Assembly: GCF_004122735.1 (NCBI RefSeq)
Contig: NZ_SDIF01000073.1
Coordinates: 1-32,847 of the forward strand
Direction: 5' to 3'
DNA from: Streptomyces sioyaensis
GTDB taxonomy: Bacteria; Actinomycetota; Actinomycetes; Streptomycetales; Streptomycetaceae
Length of the DNA: 32,847 nucleotides
Within the stretch, counting starts at the first letter, position 1; each line of letters starts with the position of its first letter. Positions 15,156 through 22,538 of this stretch are shown here, in pieces. The position numbers and the translations under genes are program-made. The notes under the pieces are model-generated. The model was not told the origin of the DNA and ran no database searches. It worked only from the letters and a program-made list of their open reading frames with translations.

Positions 15156-16153
15156 CGCGCTGCGCCGTCTACGGCACGGGGTCCTGGGGTACCGCCTTCG
15201 CGATGGTGCTCGCCGACGCAGGCTGCGAGGTGACCCTGTGGGGGCGCCGCCCGGCCCTCGTCGACGCCATCAACAACGGCCGTACCAACCCCGACTACCT
15301 GCCGGGGGTCGAGCTTCCCGCGTCCGTACGGGCCACCACCGACCCGGCGGAAGCGGCGCGTGGCGCGGAGTTCGCCGTGCTGGCCGTCCCCGCCCAGACG
15401 CTGCGCGGCAATCTGGCCGAGTGGGCGCCCCTGCTGCCCGAGGGGACGGTCCTGGTGTCCCTGATGAAGGGCGTCGAACTGGGCACGGCCAAGCGCATGA
15501 GCGAGGTCATCGAGGAGGTCGCCAAGGTGCCGGCGGAGCAGGTCGCGGTGCTGACCGGCCCCAACCTCGCCCGGGAGGTCGCCGCCCGGCAGCCCGCCAC
15601 CGCCGTCGTGGCCTGCGCCGACGAGGCGGTCGCCCGGCGCTTCCAGACCGCCTGCCACACCGCGTACTTCCGCCCGTACACCAACACCGACGTGGTGGGC
15701 TGCGAACTGGGCGGCGCGGTCAAGAACGTCATCGCGCTGGCCGTCGGCATCGCCACCGGCATGGGTCTGGGCGACAACGCCAAGGCGTCCCTGATCACCC
15801 GCGGTCTGGCCGAGACCACCCGGCTCGGCCTGGCCATGGGCGCCGACGCGCGCACCTTCGCCGGCCTGGCCGGCATGGGCGACCTCGTCGCCACCTGCTC
15901 CTCACCGCTGTCGCGCAACAACACCTTCGGCACCAACCTCGGCCGGGGGATGACGCTGGAGGAGACCATCGCGGTCACCAAGCAGACCGCCGAGGGCGTC
16001 AAATCCTGCGAATCCGTGCTGGATCTGGCCCGCCGGCACGGCGTCGAGATGCCGCTCACCGAGACGGTCGTGGAGATCGTCCACGAGGGCAAGCAGCCGA
16101 TGGCCGCCCTGAAGGACCTGATGGCGCGCAGCGCCAAGTCCGAGCGGCACTGA
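15152..16153 (+). CDS. gpsA: NAD(P)-dependent glycerol-3-phosphate dehydrogenase
   Basis: 333 residues, full length. The Rossmann fingerprint GTGSWG lies at residues 8-13, with the family motifs LTGPNLAREVA, GGAVKNVIALAVGIATGMGLG (in part) and GMGDLVATCSSPLSRN. It reduces dihydroxyacetone phosphate to sn-glycerol-3-phosphate, the backbone for phospholipids. Its GTG start overlaps the plsC stop by 4 bases. An imperfect hairpin follows at 16173-16199, and the next gene has its own promoter. Confidence 0.97.
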   Translation: MTRCAVYGTGSWGTAFAMVLADAGCEVTLWGRRPALVDAINNGRTNPDYLPGVELPASVRATTDPAEAARGAEFAVLAVPAQTLRGNLAEWAPLLPEGTVLVSLMKGVELGTAKRMSEVIEEVAKVPAEQVAVLTGPNLAREVAARQPATAVVACADEAVARRFQTACHTAYFRPYTNTDVVGCELGGAVKNVIALAVGIATGMGLGDNAKASLITRGLAETTRLGLAMGADARTFAGLAGMGDLVATCSSPLSRNNTFGTNLGRGMTLEETIAVTKQTAEGVKSCESVLDLARRHGVEMPLTETVVEIVHEGKQPMAALKDLMARSAKSERH

Positions 16154-16172
16154 AGCGTCGCCTTCGAGTGTC

Positions 16173-16199
16173 ACCGGAATCGGAGTCGATTCATCCGGT
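16173..16199 (+). terminator. Imperfect hairpin after gpsA
   Basis: ACCGGAATC (16173-16181) pairs with GATTC (16188-16192) and, past a two-base bulge, CCGGT (16195-16199). A weak terminator at best. Confidence 0.45.
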
Positions 16200-16280
16200 T
16201 CTGTGCGGTCCGTCGGGGGCCGGTGATCCACGGCAGCCCCCGCGGACGGCGGCGCGAGGACTCCGACGGCCGCAGCAGCA

Positions 16281-16309
16281 CTGACTCCGCGCCGGTCAGC
16301 AGGTACCCT
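16281..16309 (+). promoter_or_regulatory. Promoter of ddl
   Basis: CTGACT (16281-16286), a 17-base spacer and TACCCT (16304-16309). The start codon lies 9 bases after the -10 with no ribosome site between, so the transcript would be leaderless or nearly so. Confidence 0.55.
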
Positions 16310-16318
16310 CAACGCGAT

Positions 16319-17455
16319 ATGAGCAGCCAGACCTCCTCCCACAAGCCCCGCGTCGCCGTCGTGTTCGGCGGACGCAGCTCCGAGCACGCGATCTCCGTAC
16401 TCACCGCCGGAGCGGTGCTGCGCGCCATCGACCGCGACAAGTACGACGTGCTGCCGATCGGCATCACCTCCGACGGCCGCTGGGCGCTGACCGCCGACGA
16501 CCCCGAGCGGATGGCCATCGCGGACCGGCGGCTGCCCAGCGTGGCCGAGCTCGCCGAGTCCGCCGAGGGCGGCGTGGTGCTCCCCGTCGACCCGACCAAC
16601 CGCGAGGTCGTCTACACCGAGCCGGGCGCGGTGCCCAAGGCGCTGGGCGAGGTCGATGTCGTCTTCCCCGTGCTGCACGGCCCGTACGGCGAGGACGGCA
16701 CCCTGCAGGGCCTGCTGGAGCTCTCCGGCGTCCCCTACGTCGGCTCGGGCGTGCTCGCCTCCGCCGTGGGCCAGGACAAGGACTACATGAAGCGGGTGTT
16801 CACCTCCTTCGGTCTGCCGGTCGGCCCCTACGAGGTCATCCGCCCCCGCGAGTGGGAGAAGGCCCCGGCGGCCGCCCGCAAGAAGATCGTGGACTTCGCC
16901 GCGGAACACGGCTGGCCGCTCTTCGTGAAGCCCGCCCGGGCCGGTTCGTCCATCGGCATCACCAAGGTCGACGACCTCGGTGGCCTGGACGAGGCGATCG
17001 AGGAGGCCCGCCGGCACGACCCCAAGATCCTCGTGGAGGCGCTGCTGCGCGGCCGGGAGATCGAGTGCGGGGTGCTGGAGTTCGCCGACGGCCCGCGGGC
17101 CAGCGTGCCGGCCGAGATCCCGCCGGTCAGCGCGCACGACTTCTACGACTTCGAGGCCAAGTACATCGACTCGGCCGACGGCATCGTGCCGGCGCCGCTG
17201 AGCGCCGAGGAGACCGCGAAGGTCCAGGAGCTGGCCGTCGCGGCCTTCGAGGCGGCGTCCTGCGAGGGCCTGGTGCGCGCGGACTTCTTCCTCCAGGACA
17301 ACGGCGAGTTCGTGATCAACGAGATCAACACCCTGCCCGGCTTCACGCCCATCTCCATGTACCCGCGGATGTGGCAGGAGAGCGGTGTGAGCTACCCCGA
17401 GCTGATCGACCGGCTCCTGCAGGCCGCACTCCAGCGGTCCACGGGACTGCGCTGA
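16319..17455 (+). CDS. ddl: D-alanine--D-alanine ligase
   Basis: 378 residues from ATG 16319; the longer in-frame start at 16223 is unsupported. An ATP-grasp enzyme making D-Ala-D-Ala for peptidoglycan. Visible motifs: VVFGGRSSEHAISV at the start, LHGPYGEDGTLQGLLEL, the ATP-binding PARAGSSIGI, and the C-terminal Mg-binding FVINEINTLPGFTPISMYP. The context, separate from a murein cluster, is the usual Streptomyces one. No vancomycin-resistance gene accompanies it, fitting a housekeeping Ddl rather than a D-Ala-D-Lac ligase. Confidence 0.96.
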   Translation: MSSQTSSHKPRVAVVFGGRSSEHAISVLTAGAVLRAIDRDKYDVLPIGITSDGRWALTADDPERMAIADRRLPSVAELAESAEGGVVLPVDPTNREVVYTEPGAVPKALGEVDVVFPVLHGPYGEDGTLQGLLELSGVPYVGSGVLASAVGQDKDYMKRVFTSFGLPVGPYEVIRPREWEKAPAAARKKIVDFAAEHGWPLFVKPARAGSSIGITKVDDLGGLDEAIEEARRHDPKILVEALLRGREIECGVLEFADGPRASVPAEIPPVSAHDFYDFEAKYIDSADGIVPAPLSAEETAKVQELAVAAFEAASCEGLVRADFFLQDNGEFVINEINTLPGFTPISMYPRMWQESGVSYPELIDRLLQAALQRSTGLR

Positions 17456-17501
17456 GCCGCGGCCGGCCTCCGGGCCGCCCGCCCCGACCGCCGCGGCGGG
17501 C

Positions 17502-17531
17502 CTAGGGCCTGATCCAAACGACAGACCCTAG
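17502..17531. repeat. Imperfect hairpin / possible dispersed intergenic repeat between ddl and DUF3515
   Basis: CTAGGG (17502-17507) and CCCTAG (17526-17531) are perfect inverted arms, with further pairing CTG/CAG and TC/GA around a CAAAC loop. The right arm contains the stop codon (TAG) of the minus-strand DUF3515 gene. Sitting tail-to-tail, it can act as a bidirectional terminator. The internal CTGATCCAAACGACAGA resembles a short repeat I associate with streptomycete intergenic regions, from memory only. Confidence 0.5.
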
Positions 17532-18004
17532 ACCCCGGCGGGAACGGTCTTCTTCACGGCGTCCGCGAGGTCGGTGAGCACATCGACCTCGGGGGCGTAC
17601 TTCCCGGGCACGGTCACCTCGACGTATGCCTTCCGCAGCACCGTCGTGAAGCGGTAGCCGTCGTCCTGCTTCTCGAAGAGCCATTGGACCCCGTTGACTT
17701 CCGCCGCGTCGGCGTTGGGGTTGTAATGTTCACTGCCGTACGTCAGGACCTCGGGCTTCGGCACTCCGCAGCGCAGTTTCACGGCAGGATCGCCCCACAG
17801 GGCAGTGAAGTCCGAGACCGGTTCGGCGGTACCCCGTTCCAGCCGGTCCACGGTCCGCGGCAACTCCTTGTGGAGCGCTCGGCAGTACCGTGCCGCCTCC
17901 CCTTGCGGGGAGGGGACGGCCACGTCATCGGACGAGGAACAGCTCACCGCGGCGATCAGCACGGCGAGCGGGGGAAGGGCCAGGTACCAGCGGCGCGAGA
18001 TCAC
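17528..18004 (-). CDS. DUF3515 family lipoprotein
   Basis: 158 residues from GTG 18004. A lipoprotein signal peptide is clear: basic start ISRRWYLALPP, hydrophobic core, and a lipobox ending at Cys22 (LIAAVSC), followed by a Ser/Asp-rich linker. The rest matches DUF3515: YCRALHKELPRTVD, LRCGVPKPEVL and the FTTVLRKAYVEVTVP strand region. It should be anchored to the outer face of the membrane; function unknown. It lies 21 bases downstream of the RAM-domain gene on the same strand, probably in one transcript. Confidence 0.88.
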   Translation of the reverse strand: MISRRWYLALPPLAVLIAAVSCSSSDDVAVPSPQGEAARYCRALHKELPRTVDRLERGTAEPVSDFTALWGDPAVKLRCGVPKPEVLTYGSEHYNPNADAAEVNGVQWLFEKQDDGYRFTTVLRKAYVEVTVPGKYAPEVDVLTDLADAVKKTVPAGV

Positions 18005-18025
18005 CCGGCAGAGGATACGGGGGAG

Positions 18026-18259
18026 CTAGAGATGGACGACCGGGCAGGTAAGGGTGCGCGTGATGCCTTCCACTTGCTGGACCTTCGCGACCACCATGCG
18101 ACCCAGCTCATCGACGGTGTCGGCCTGAGCGCGCACGATGACGTCATAGGGCCCGGTCACGTCCTCGGCCTGCAGCACACCGTGGATCGTGGAGATCACC
18201 TCAGCTACCGCCGAGGCCTTGCCGACCTCGGTCTGGATCAGGATGTAGGCCTGTACCAC
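18026..18259 (-). CDS. Stand-alone Lrp/AsnC ligand-binding (RAM) domain protein
   Basis: 77 residues from GTG 18259, with GGAGG 5 bases upstream. The sequence matches only the alpha/beta RAM domain of Lrp/AsnC regulators (MVQAYILIQTEVGKASAVAE; VTGPYDVIVRAQADTVDELG); the DNA-binding helix-turn-helix is absent. Such 'demi' proteins assemble into dimers or octamers and bind amino acids, and may form mixed oligomers with full Lrp proteins. It is divergent from thiL and precedes the DUF3515 lipoprotein gene. Confidence 0.9.
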   Translation of the reverse strand: MVQAYILIQTEVGKASAVAEVISTIHGVLQAEDVTGPYDVIVRAQADTVDELGRMVVAKVQQVEGITRTLTCPVVHL

Positions 18260-18381
18260 GGAACCTCCAGGGCGGCTACGAGGATCATGTGGGAAGAAGG
18301 GACGCCACGGTACCGCGTCACCGCGGGGAGCGGGGAGACCCGCGCGGTGAACACGGCGAGTGCGGCACAGTCGTCAGCCAC

Positions 18382-18398
18382 GTACGGACCGTCCGTAC
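18382..18398. promoter_or_regulatory. Perfect 17-bp dyad upstream of thiL
   Basis: GTACGGAC (18382-18389), a central C, and GTCCGTAC (18391-18398). It ends 19 bases before the thiL start, just ahead of the ribosome site. The layout is typical of a TetR-family operator, though a 5'-UTR hairpin is also possible. No TetR gene is in the window. Confidence 0.5.
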
Positions 18399-18417
18399 AC
18401 ATGGGAAGGGCAACAGC

Positions 18418-19395
18418 ATGAAGGGCACCGTGGGCGAGCTGGGGGAATTCGGGCTGATCAGGGAGCTCACCTCCCGGCTCACCTCCACTCCGGCGGTACG
18501 GATCGGGCCGGGTGACGACGCCGCGGTGGTCACCGCGCCGGACCGGAGGGTGGTCGCCAGCACCGACATCCTCCTGGAGGGCCGGCACTTCCGCCGCGAC
18601 TGGTCCACCGCCTACGACGTCGGCCGCAAGGCCGCCGCGCAGAACCTCGCCGACATCGCGGCGATGGGCGCGGTGCCCACCGCGATCCTGCTGGGCCTGG
18701 TCGTCCCCGCGGAACTCCCCGCGACCTGGCCGACCGAGCTGATGGACGGTCTGCGCGACGAGTGCCAGGTGGCCGGCGCCGCGGTCGTCGGCGGGGACGT
18801 CGTACGCGGCGACACCATCACCGTCGCCATCACCGCGCTCGGCGATCTGCGCAACCAGGAGCCGGTCACCCGCGCCGGCGCGCAGCCCGGCGATGTCGTC
18901 GCGGTCACCGGCTGGCTGGGCTGGTCCGCCGCCGGGCATGCGGTCCTCACCCGTGGATTCCGCTCGCCGCGCGCCTTCGTGGAGGCCCACCGCCGGCCCG
19001 AGCCGCCGTACCACGCGGGCCCCGCGGCCGCCGGGCTCGGCGCCACCGCCATGACGGACGTCAGCGACGGGCTGGTCGCCGACCTCGGGCACATCGCCGA
19101 GGCCAGCAAGGTCCGGATCGACCTGCGGTCCGCCGGTATCGACATCCCCTCGCAGATGTCCGACATCGGCACGGCCGTCGGCGTGGACCCGATGCAGTGG
19201 GTGCTCAACGGCGGTGAGGATCACGCGATCGTGGCCACTTTCCCGCCCGATGTGAAGCTGCCCGCCCGGTGGAAGGTCATCGGCGAGGTGCTCCACCCCT
19301 CCGCGCTGCCCCAGGTGACGGTGGACGGCGCCCCCTGGGTGAAGGCCGGCTGGGACCACTTCGGCGACAACGGGGACGCCGAATCGCATCGGTGA
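18418..19395 (+). CDS. thiL: Thiamine-monophosphate kinase
   Basis: 325 residues from ATG 18418 with a GAAGGG ribosome site 8 bases upstream. The PurM-like fold is indicated by RIGPGDDAAVV (Asp33-34, metal/ATP binding), STDILLEGRHF, KAAAQNLADIAAMGA and the C-terminal NGGEDHAIVATF. It phosphorylates thiamine monophosphate to the active cofactor. No TPP riboswitch is visible upstream. A 14-bp stem terminator separates it from thiD, which makes the phosphorylated pyrimidine for the same pathway. Confidence 0.96.
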   Translation: MKGTVGELGEFGLIRELTSRLTSTPAVRIGPGDDAAVVTAPDRRVVASTDILLEGRHFRRDWSTAYDVGRKAAAQNLADIAAMGAVPTAILLGLVVPAELPATWPTELMDGLRDECQVAGAAVVGGDVVRGDTITVAITALGDLRNQEPVTRAGAQPGDVVAVTGWLGWSAAGHAVLTRGFRSPRAFVEAHRRPEPPYHAGPAAAGLGATAMTDVSDGLVADLGHIAEASKVRIDLRSAGIDIPSQMSDIGTAVGVDPMQWVLNGGEDHAIVATFPPDVKLPARWKVIGEVLHPSALPQVTVDGAPWVKAGWDHFGDNGDAESHR

Positions 19396-19403
19396 GGGCG
19401 CAT

Positions 19404-19436
19404 GCGGCGTCCGGCCGCGGGACGGCCGGACGCCGC
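19404..19436 (+). terminator. Terminator of thiL
   Basis: GCGGCGTCCGGCCG (19404-19417) and CGGCCGGACGCCGC (19423-19436) form a perfect 14-bp stem with a 5-base loop. Confidence 0.88.
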
Positions 19437-19440
19437 CGAG

Positions 19441-19446
19441 TAGATT
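19441..19446 (+). promoter_or_regulatory. -10 box TAGATT for a leaderless thiD start
   Basis: TAGATT ends 7 bases before the thiD ATG at 19454, immediately after the thiL terminator. No ribosome site is present. The -35 region is poor and lies inside the terminator stem. Confidence 0.5.
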
Positions 19447-19453
19447 CGGCGGT

Positions 19454-20263
19454 ATGCACATCCCTCCACGCGTCCTGACCGTCGCCGGGTCCGACTCCGG
19501 TGGCGGCGCGGGCATCCAGGCCGACCTGAAGACGATGCTGGCGCTCGGCACCCACGGCATGAGCGTGCTCACCGCCGTCACCGCCCAGAACTCCCTGGGG
19601 GTGCAAGGCGCGTGGGACCTGCCCGCCGAGGCCGTACGGGCCCAGTTCCGCAGCGTCGTCGACGACATCGGCGTCCAGGCGGTCAAGACCGGCATGCTCT
19701 CCTCGGCCGAACTCGTCGCCACCGTCGCCGAACTGCTCGCCGGCCTGCGGGCCCCGGTCGTCGTCGACCCCGTCGGGGTCTCCAAGCACGGCGACCCGCT
19801 GCTCGCCGCCGACGCCCTGGAAGCGGTCCGCACCGCACTGCTGCCGGCGGCCACCGTCGCCACCCCCAACCTGGACGAGGTCGCCCAGTTGACCGGCGTA
19901 CGCGTCGAGGACGAGGCCGGTATGTGCCGGGCGGCCGCCGCGATCCTGGACTTCGGGCCGCGCTGGGCGCTCATCAAAGGCGGCCACCTCCCCGCCGGTG
20001 CCGGAGACGGCGCCGTCGATCTGCTCACCGACGGCACCGAGGAGCACTGGCTGCGCGCCCCCCGCCACGACAACCGGCACACCCACGGCACCGGCTGCAC
20101 CCTGGCCGCCGCGCTCGCCGCGCAGCTCGCCAAGGGGGACACCGTCCCGCAGGCCGCGGCGGCGGCGAAGGACTACGTCACCGGCGCGATCGCGGCCGGC
20201 TTCCGGCTGGGCGCGGGCATCGGCCCCGTCCACCACGGCTGGCGGCTCGGCGACGGGCGCTGA
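19454..20263 (+). CDS. thiD: Hydroxymethylpyrimidine / phosphomethylpyrimidine kinase
   Basis: 269 residues from ATG 19454. A ribokinase-fold enzyme: N-terminal VAGSDSGGGAGIQADLK, pyrimidine-pocket region GMSVLTAVTAQNS, and the catalytic anion hole HGTGC (211-215) with TLAAALAAQLA. It phosphorylates HMP and then HMP-P to give the pyrimidine precursor of thiamine. It follows thiL but appears to have its own leaderless promoter. Confidence 0.96.
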   Translation: MHIPPRVLTVAGSDSGGGAGIQADLKTMLALGTHGMSVLTAVTAQNSLGVQGAWDLPAEAVRAQFRSVVDDIGVQAVKTGMLSSAELVATVAELLAGLRAPVVVDPVGVSKHGDPLLAADALEAVRTALLPAATVATPNLDEVAQLTGVRVEDEAGMCRAAAAILDFGPRWALIKGGHLPAGAGDGAVDLLTDGTEEHWLRAPRHDNRHTHGTGCTLAAALAAQLAKGDTVPQAAAAAKDYVTGAIAAGFRLGAGIGPVHHGWRLGDGR

Positions 20264-20347
20264 CGGCACGGACACCGCGGTGCCCCGCCGGGCGCGGCGG
20301 CCGCGGCGACCGGCCCCAGCCGCGGCGCCCGGCCCCGGGAACGGCAA

Positions 20348-20378
20348 AAGCCGGCCCACCACGGAGGTGGACCGGCTT
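20348..20378. terminator. Bidirectional terminator between thiD and rpmB
   Basis: AAGCCGGCCCACC (20348-20360) and GGTGGACCGGCTT (20366-20378) pair with one mismatch around a 5-base loop. Read from rpmB on the minus strand, the stem is followed by T residues (the AAAA at 20346-20349), a good intrinsic terminator. Confidence 0.85.
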
Positions 20379-20415
20379 CACAAGCAACCGGCTGGGCTGC
20401 GCTACGGCTAAGACG

Positions 20416-20601
20416 TCAGCGCGAGACCTTGCCGGCCTTGATGCACGAGGTGCAGGCGTTCAGCTTCTTCGGCGTGCGCCCGATCACTGCACGCACCGTC
20501 TGGATGTTGGGGTTCCAACGACGGTTGGTGCGGCGATGCGAGTGCGAGACACTCTTGCCGAAGCCCGGCCCCTTGCCGCAGACGTCGCAGTTGGCAGCCA
20601 C
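20416..20601 (-). CDS. rpmB: 50S ribosomal protein L28, zinc-binding (C+) form
   Basis: 61 residues. It has the L28 sequence with SVSHSHRRTNRRWNPNIQTV and two CxxC pairs (Cys5/Cys8 and Cys50/Cys53), which bind zinc. A GGAG ribosome site precedes it. Streptomyces carry several L28 paralogues; forms without the Cys pairs are expressed under zinc limitation, so this is the zinc-replete version. It is transcribed alone and convergently to thiD. A CCCGAT-N4-ATCGGG hairpin lies at 20691-20706 in its upstream region. Confidence 0.96.
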   Translation of the reverse strand: MAANCDVCGKGPGFGKSVSHSHRRTNRRWNPNIQTVRAVIGRTPKKLNACTSCIKAGKVSR

Positions 20602-20834
20602 GGGTCACTCCAAAGACTTCAGATGCACTTACGGTGAAATCCCGACGAGCCGAGTGCATTGCCCGACCGGCACCGTCAGGAGAGGAATGGCCCGATTCTC
20701 ATCGGGCAACCGGAGCAGCATACAACGGCCGCTCCCGTAGAACGAAACTACCACGCACCCCCCGACCCCCCGCCCCGGTCCCACTCCCGGAGCGCGGCTA
20801 CTGTGCGAGGCATCCCGCGACCCAGGAGGACGAT

Positions 20835-22481
20835 GTGCCGCACCCGCTCGACGCCGCCGCGGTCCGCTCCTGGTGCGGGCTGGCACTGGAGGCGCTCGGC
20901 CGGGAACGCGAGCGGATCGACGCGATCAACGTCTACCCGGTGGCCGACGGCGACACCGGCACCAACCTCTATCTGACGCTCGAATCGGCCGCCCGCGCGG
21001 TCGAGGCCGCCTTCGACGGGCACGGCTCCGCCGGCACCGCACCCCGTCTCACCGACGCCATCGGCGCCATGGCACACGGCGCCCTCATCGGGGCGCGCGG
21101 CAACTCCGGCACCATCCTGGCGCAGCTGCTGCGCGGGATGACGGAGGTACTGGCCGCCGCCGACGGCTCCGGCGACGCCCTGGGGCGGGCGCTGCGCAGG
21201 GCCGCCGCCTCGGCGTACGAGGCCGTCGCCCACCCCGTGGAGGGCACCGTCCTGACGGTGGCGACCGCCGCCGCCGACGCCGCCGCCAGGTGCGCCGCCG
21301 ACCGGGCCGCGGGCCCCGCCGAGGTCGCCCGCGCCGCCCACGAGGGCGCGTCCGCGGCCCTGCGGGCGACCCCCGGGCAGCTGGCGGTGCTCGGCCGGGC
21401 CGGTGTCGTGGACGCCGGCGGCTGCGGACTCGTCGCGGTGCTGGGAGCGCTCGCCGACGCGCTCTGCGGGGAGGTCTCGGCGACACCGGTCGCCGTACGG
21501 GCCGACGCCCCGCTCCCGCAGGCGGCCGGCTGCGGGCTCGCGGCCCGGGCGGCGGACGGCTGCGGGGACCCGGACGGGCCCGCCTTCGAGGTGATCTATC
21601 TGCTGGAGGCCGGCGACGCGGCCGTGGCGCGGCTGCGCGACCGGCTCGACGGGCTCGGCGACTCCCTGGTGGTGGTCGGCGGGGACGGGCTGTGGAACGT
21701 CCATGTCCATGTCGACGACGCCGGGGCCGCCGTGGAGGCCGGGATCGAGGCGGGCCGCCCGTACCGGATCCAGATCACGCACTTCGGCGGGGCCGCGCGC
21801 ACCAGGGAGCCGGCGATGACCGCACGGGCCGTGGTCGCGGTGGTGCCGGGCGCCGGGCTCGCCGGGCTGTGCGCGCAGGCCGGTGCCACCCCCGTCGCGG
21901 TACGTCCCGGGGAGCCGCCTGCCAGCGGCGAACTGCTGCAGGCGATCCGGCAGGCCCGCGCCCGTGAGGTGATGCTGCTGCCGAACGACCCCGACCTGCG
22001 CCACACCGCGGCGGCCGCCGCCGAACAGGCTCGTACCGAAGGCATCCGGGTCGCCCTCATCCCCACCCGTTCCGCGGTCCAGGGCATCGCGGCGCTGGCC
22101 GTGCACGAGCCGGGCCGCAGCTTCGACGAGGACGTGGTCGCGATGACCGCGGCCGCGGGCGCCACCCGCTACGCGGAGCTGGCCGTCGCCGAGCGGCAGT
22201 CGTGGACGATGGCCGGTGTCTGCCAGGCCGGGGACATCCTCGGCCTGATCGACGGCGACGTGGCGGTGATCGGCTCCGATCTCGTGCCGACGGCGATGAC
22301 CGTGCTCGACCGGATGCTGTCGGCGGGCGGGGAGATGGTGACCCTGGTCCTCGGCGCCGGCGTGCCCGACGCGCTCGCCGAGCGGCTGGAGCGGCATGTC
22401 CGCGCGCGCCATCTCGCCGTGGACACGGTGGTCTACCACGGCGGTCAGCATGCGGTGCCGCTGCTCATCGGTGTGGAGTGA
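20835..22481 (+). CDS. DAK2-domain (YloV/FakA-like) kinase family protein
   Basis: 548 residues from GTG 20835, with AGGAGGA 5 bases upstream. The N-terminal DhaL/DAK2 domain has the Mg-ATP motif NVYPVADGDTGTN (Asp38, Asp40) and ARGNSGTILAQLLRG; the C-terminal half matches the YloV/FakA extension. In Firmicutes FakA phosphorylates fatty acids carried by a separate DegV-type protein (FakB), feeding phospholipid synthesis. No FakB is in the window, so that role here is inference. It lies just upstream of recG (57 bases), the usual arrangement in many bacteria, and may be co-transcribed with it. Confidence 0.88.
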   Translation: MPHPLDAAAVRSWCGLALEALGRERERIDAINVYPVADGDTGTNLYLTLESAARAVEAAFDGHGSAGTAPRLTDAIGAMAHGALIGARGNSGTILAQLLRGMTEVLAAADGSGDALGRALRRAAASAYEAVAHPVEGTVLTVATAAADAAARCAADRAAGPAEVARAAHEGASAALRATPGQLAVLGRAGVVDAGGCGLVAVLGALADALCGEVSATPVAVRADAPLPQAAGCGLAARAADGCGDPDGPAFEVIYLLEAGDAAVARLRDRLDGLGDSLVVVGGDGLWNVHVHVDDAGAAVEAGIEAGRPYRIQITHFGGAARTREPAMTARAVVAVVPGAGLAGLCAQAGATPVAVRPGEPPASGELLQAIRQARAREVMLLPNDPDLRHTAAAAAEQARTEGIRVALIPTRSAVQGIAALAVHEPGRSFDEDVVAMTAAAGATRYAELAVAERQSWTMAGVCQAGDILGLIDGDVAVIGSDLVPTAMTVLDRMLSAGGEMVTLVLGAGVPDALAERLERHVRARHLAVDTVVYHGGQHAVPLLIGVE

Positions 22482-22538
22482 GGGCGCCGGGGTGCTCGGC
22501 GCACCCCGATTGTCACAGGCGTGGTGTGCAATGGACCT

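Noticed and set aside
18260..18417. Possible TPP riboswitch ahead of thiL
   Set aside because: The conserved CUGAGA and related THI-box elements are not visible; only the 17-bp palindrome stands out.
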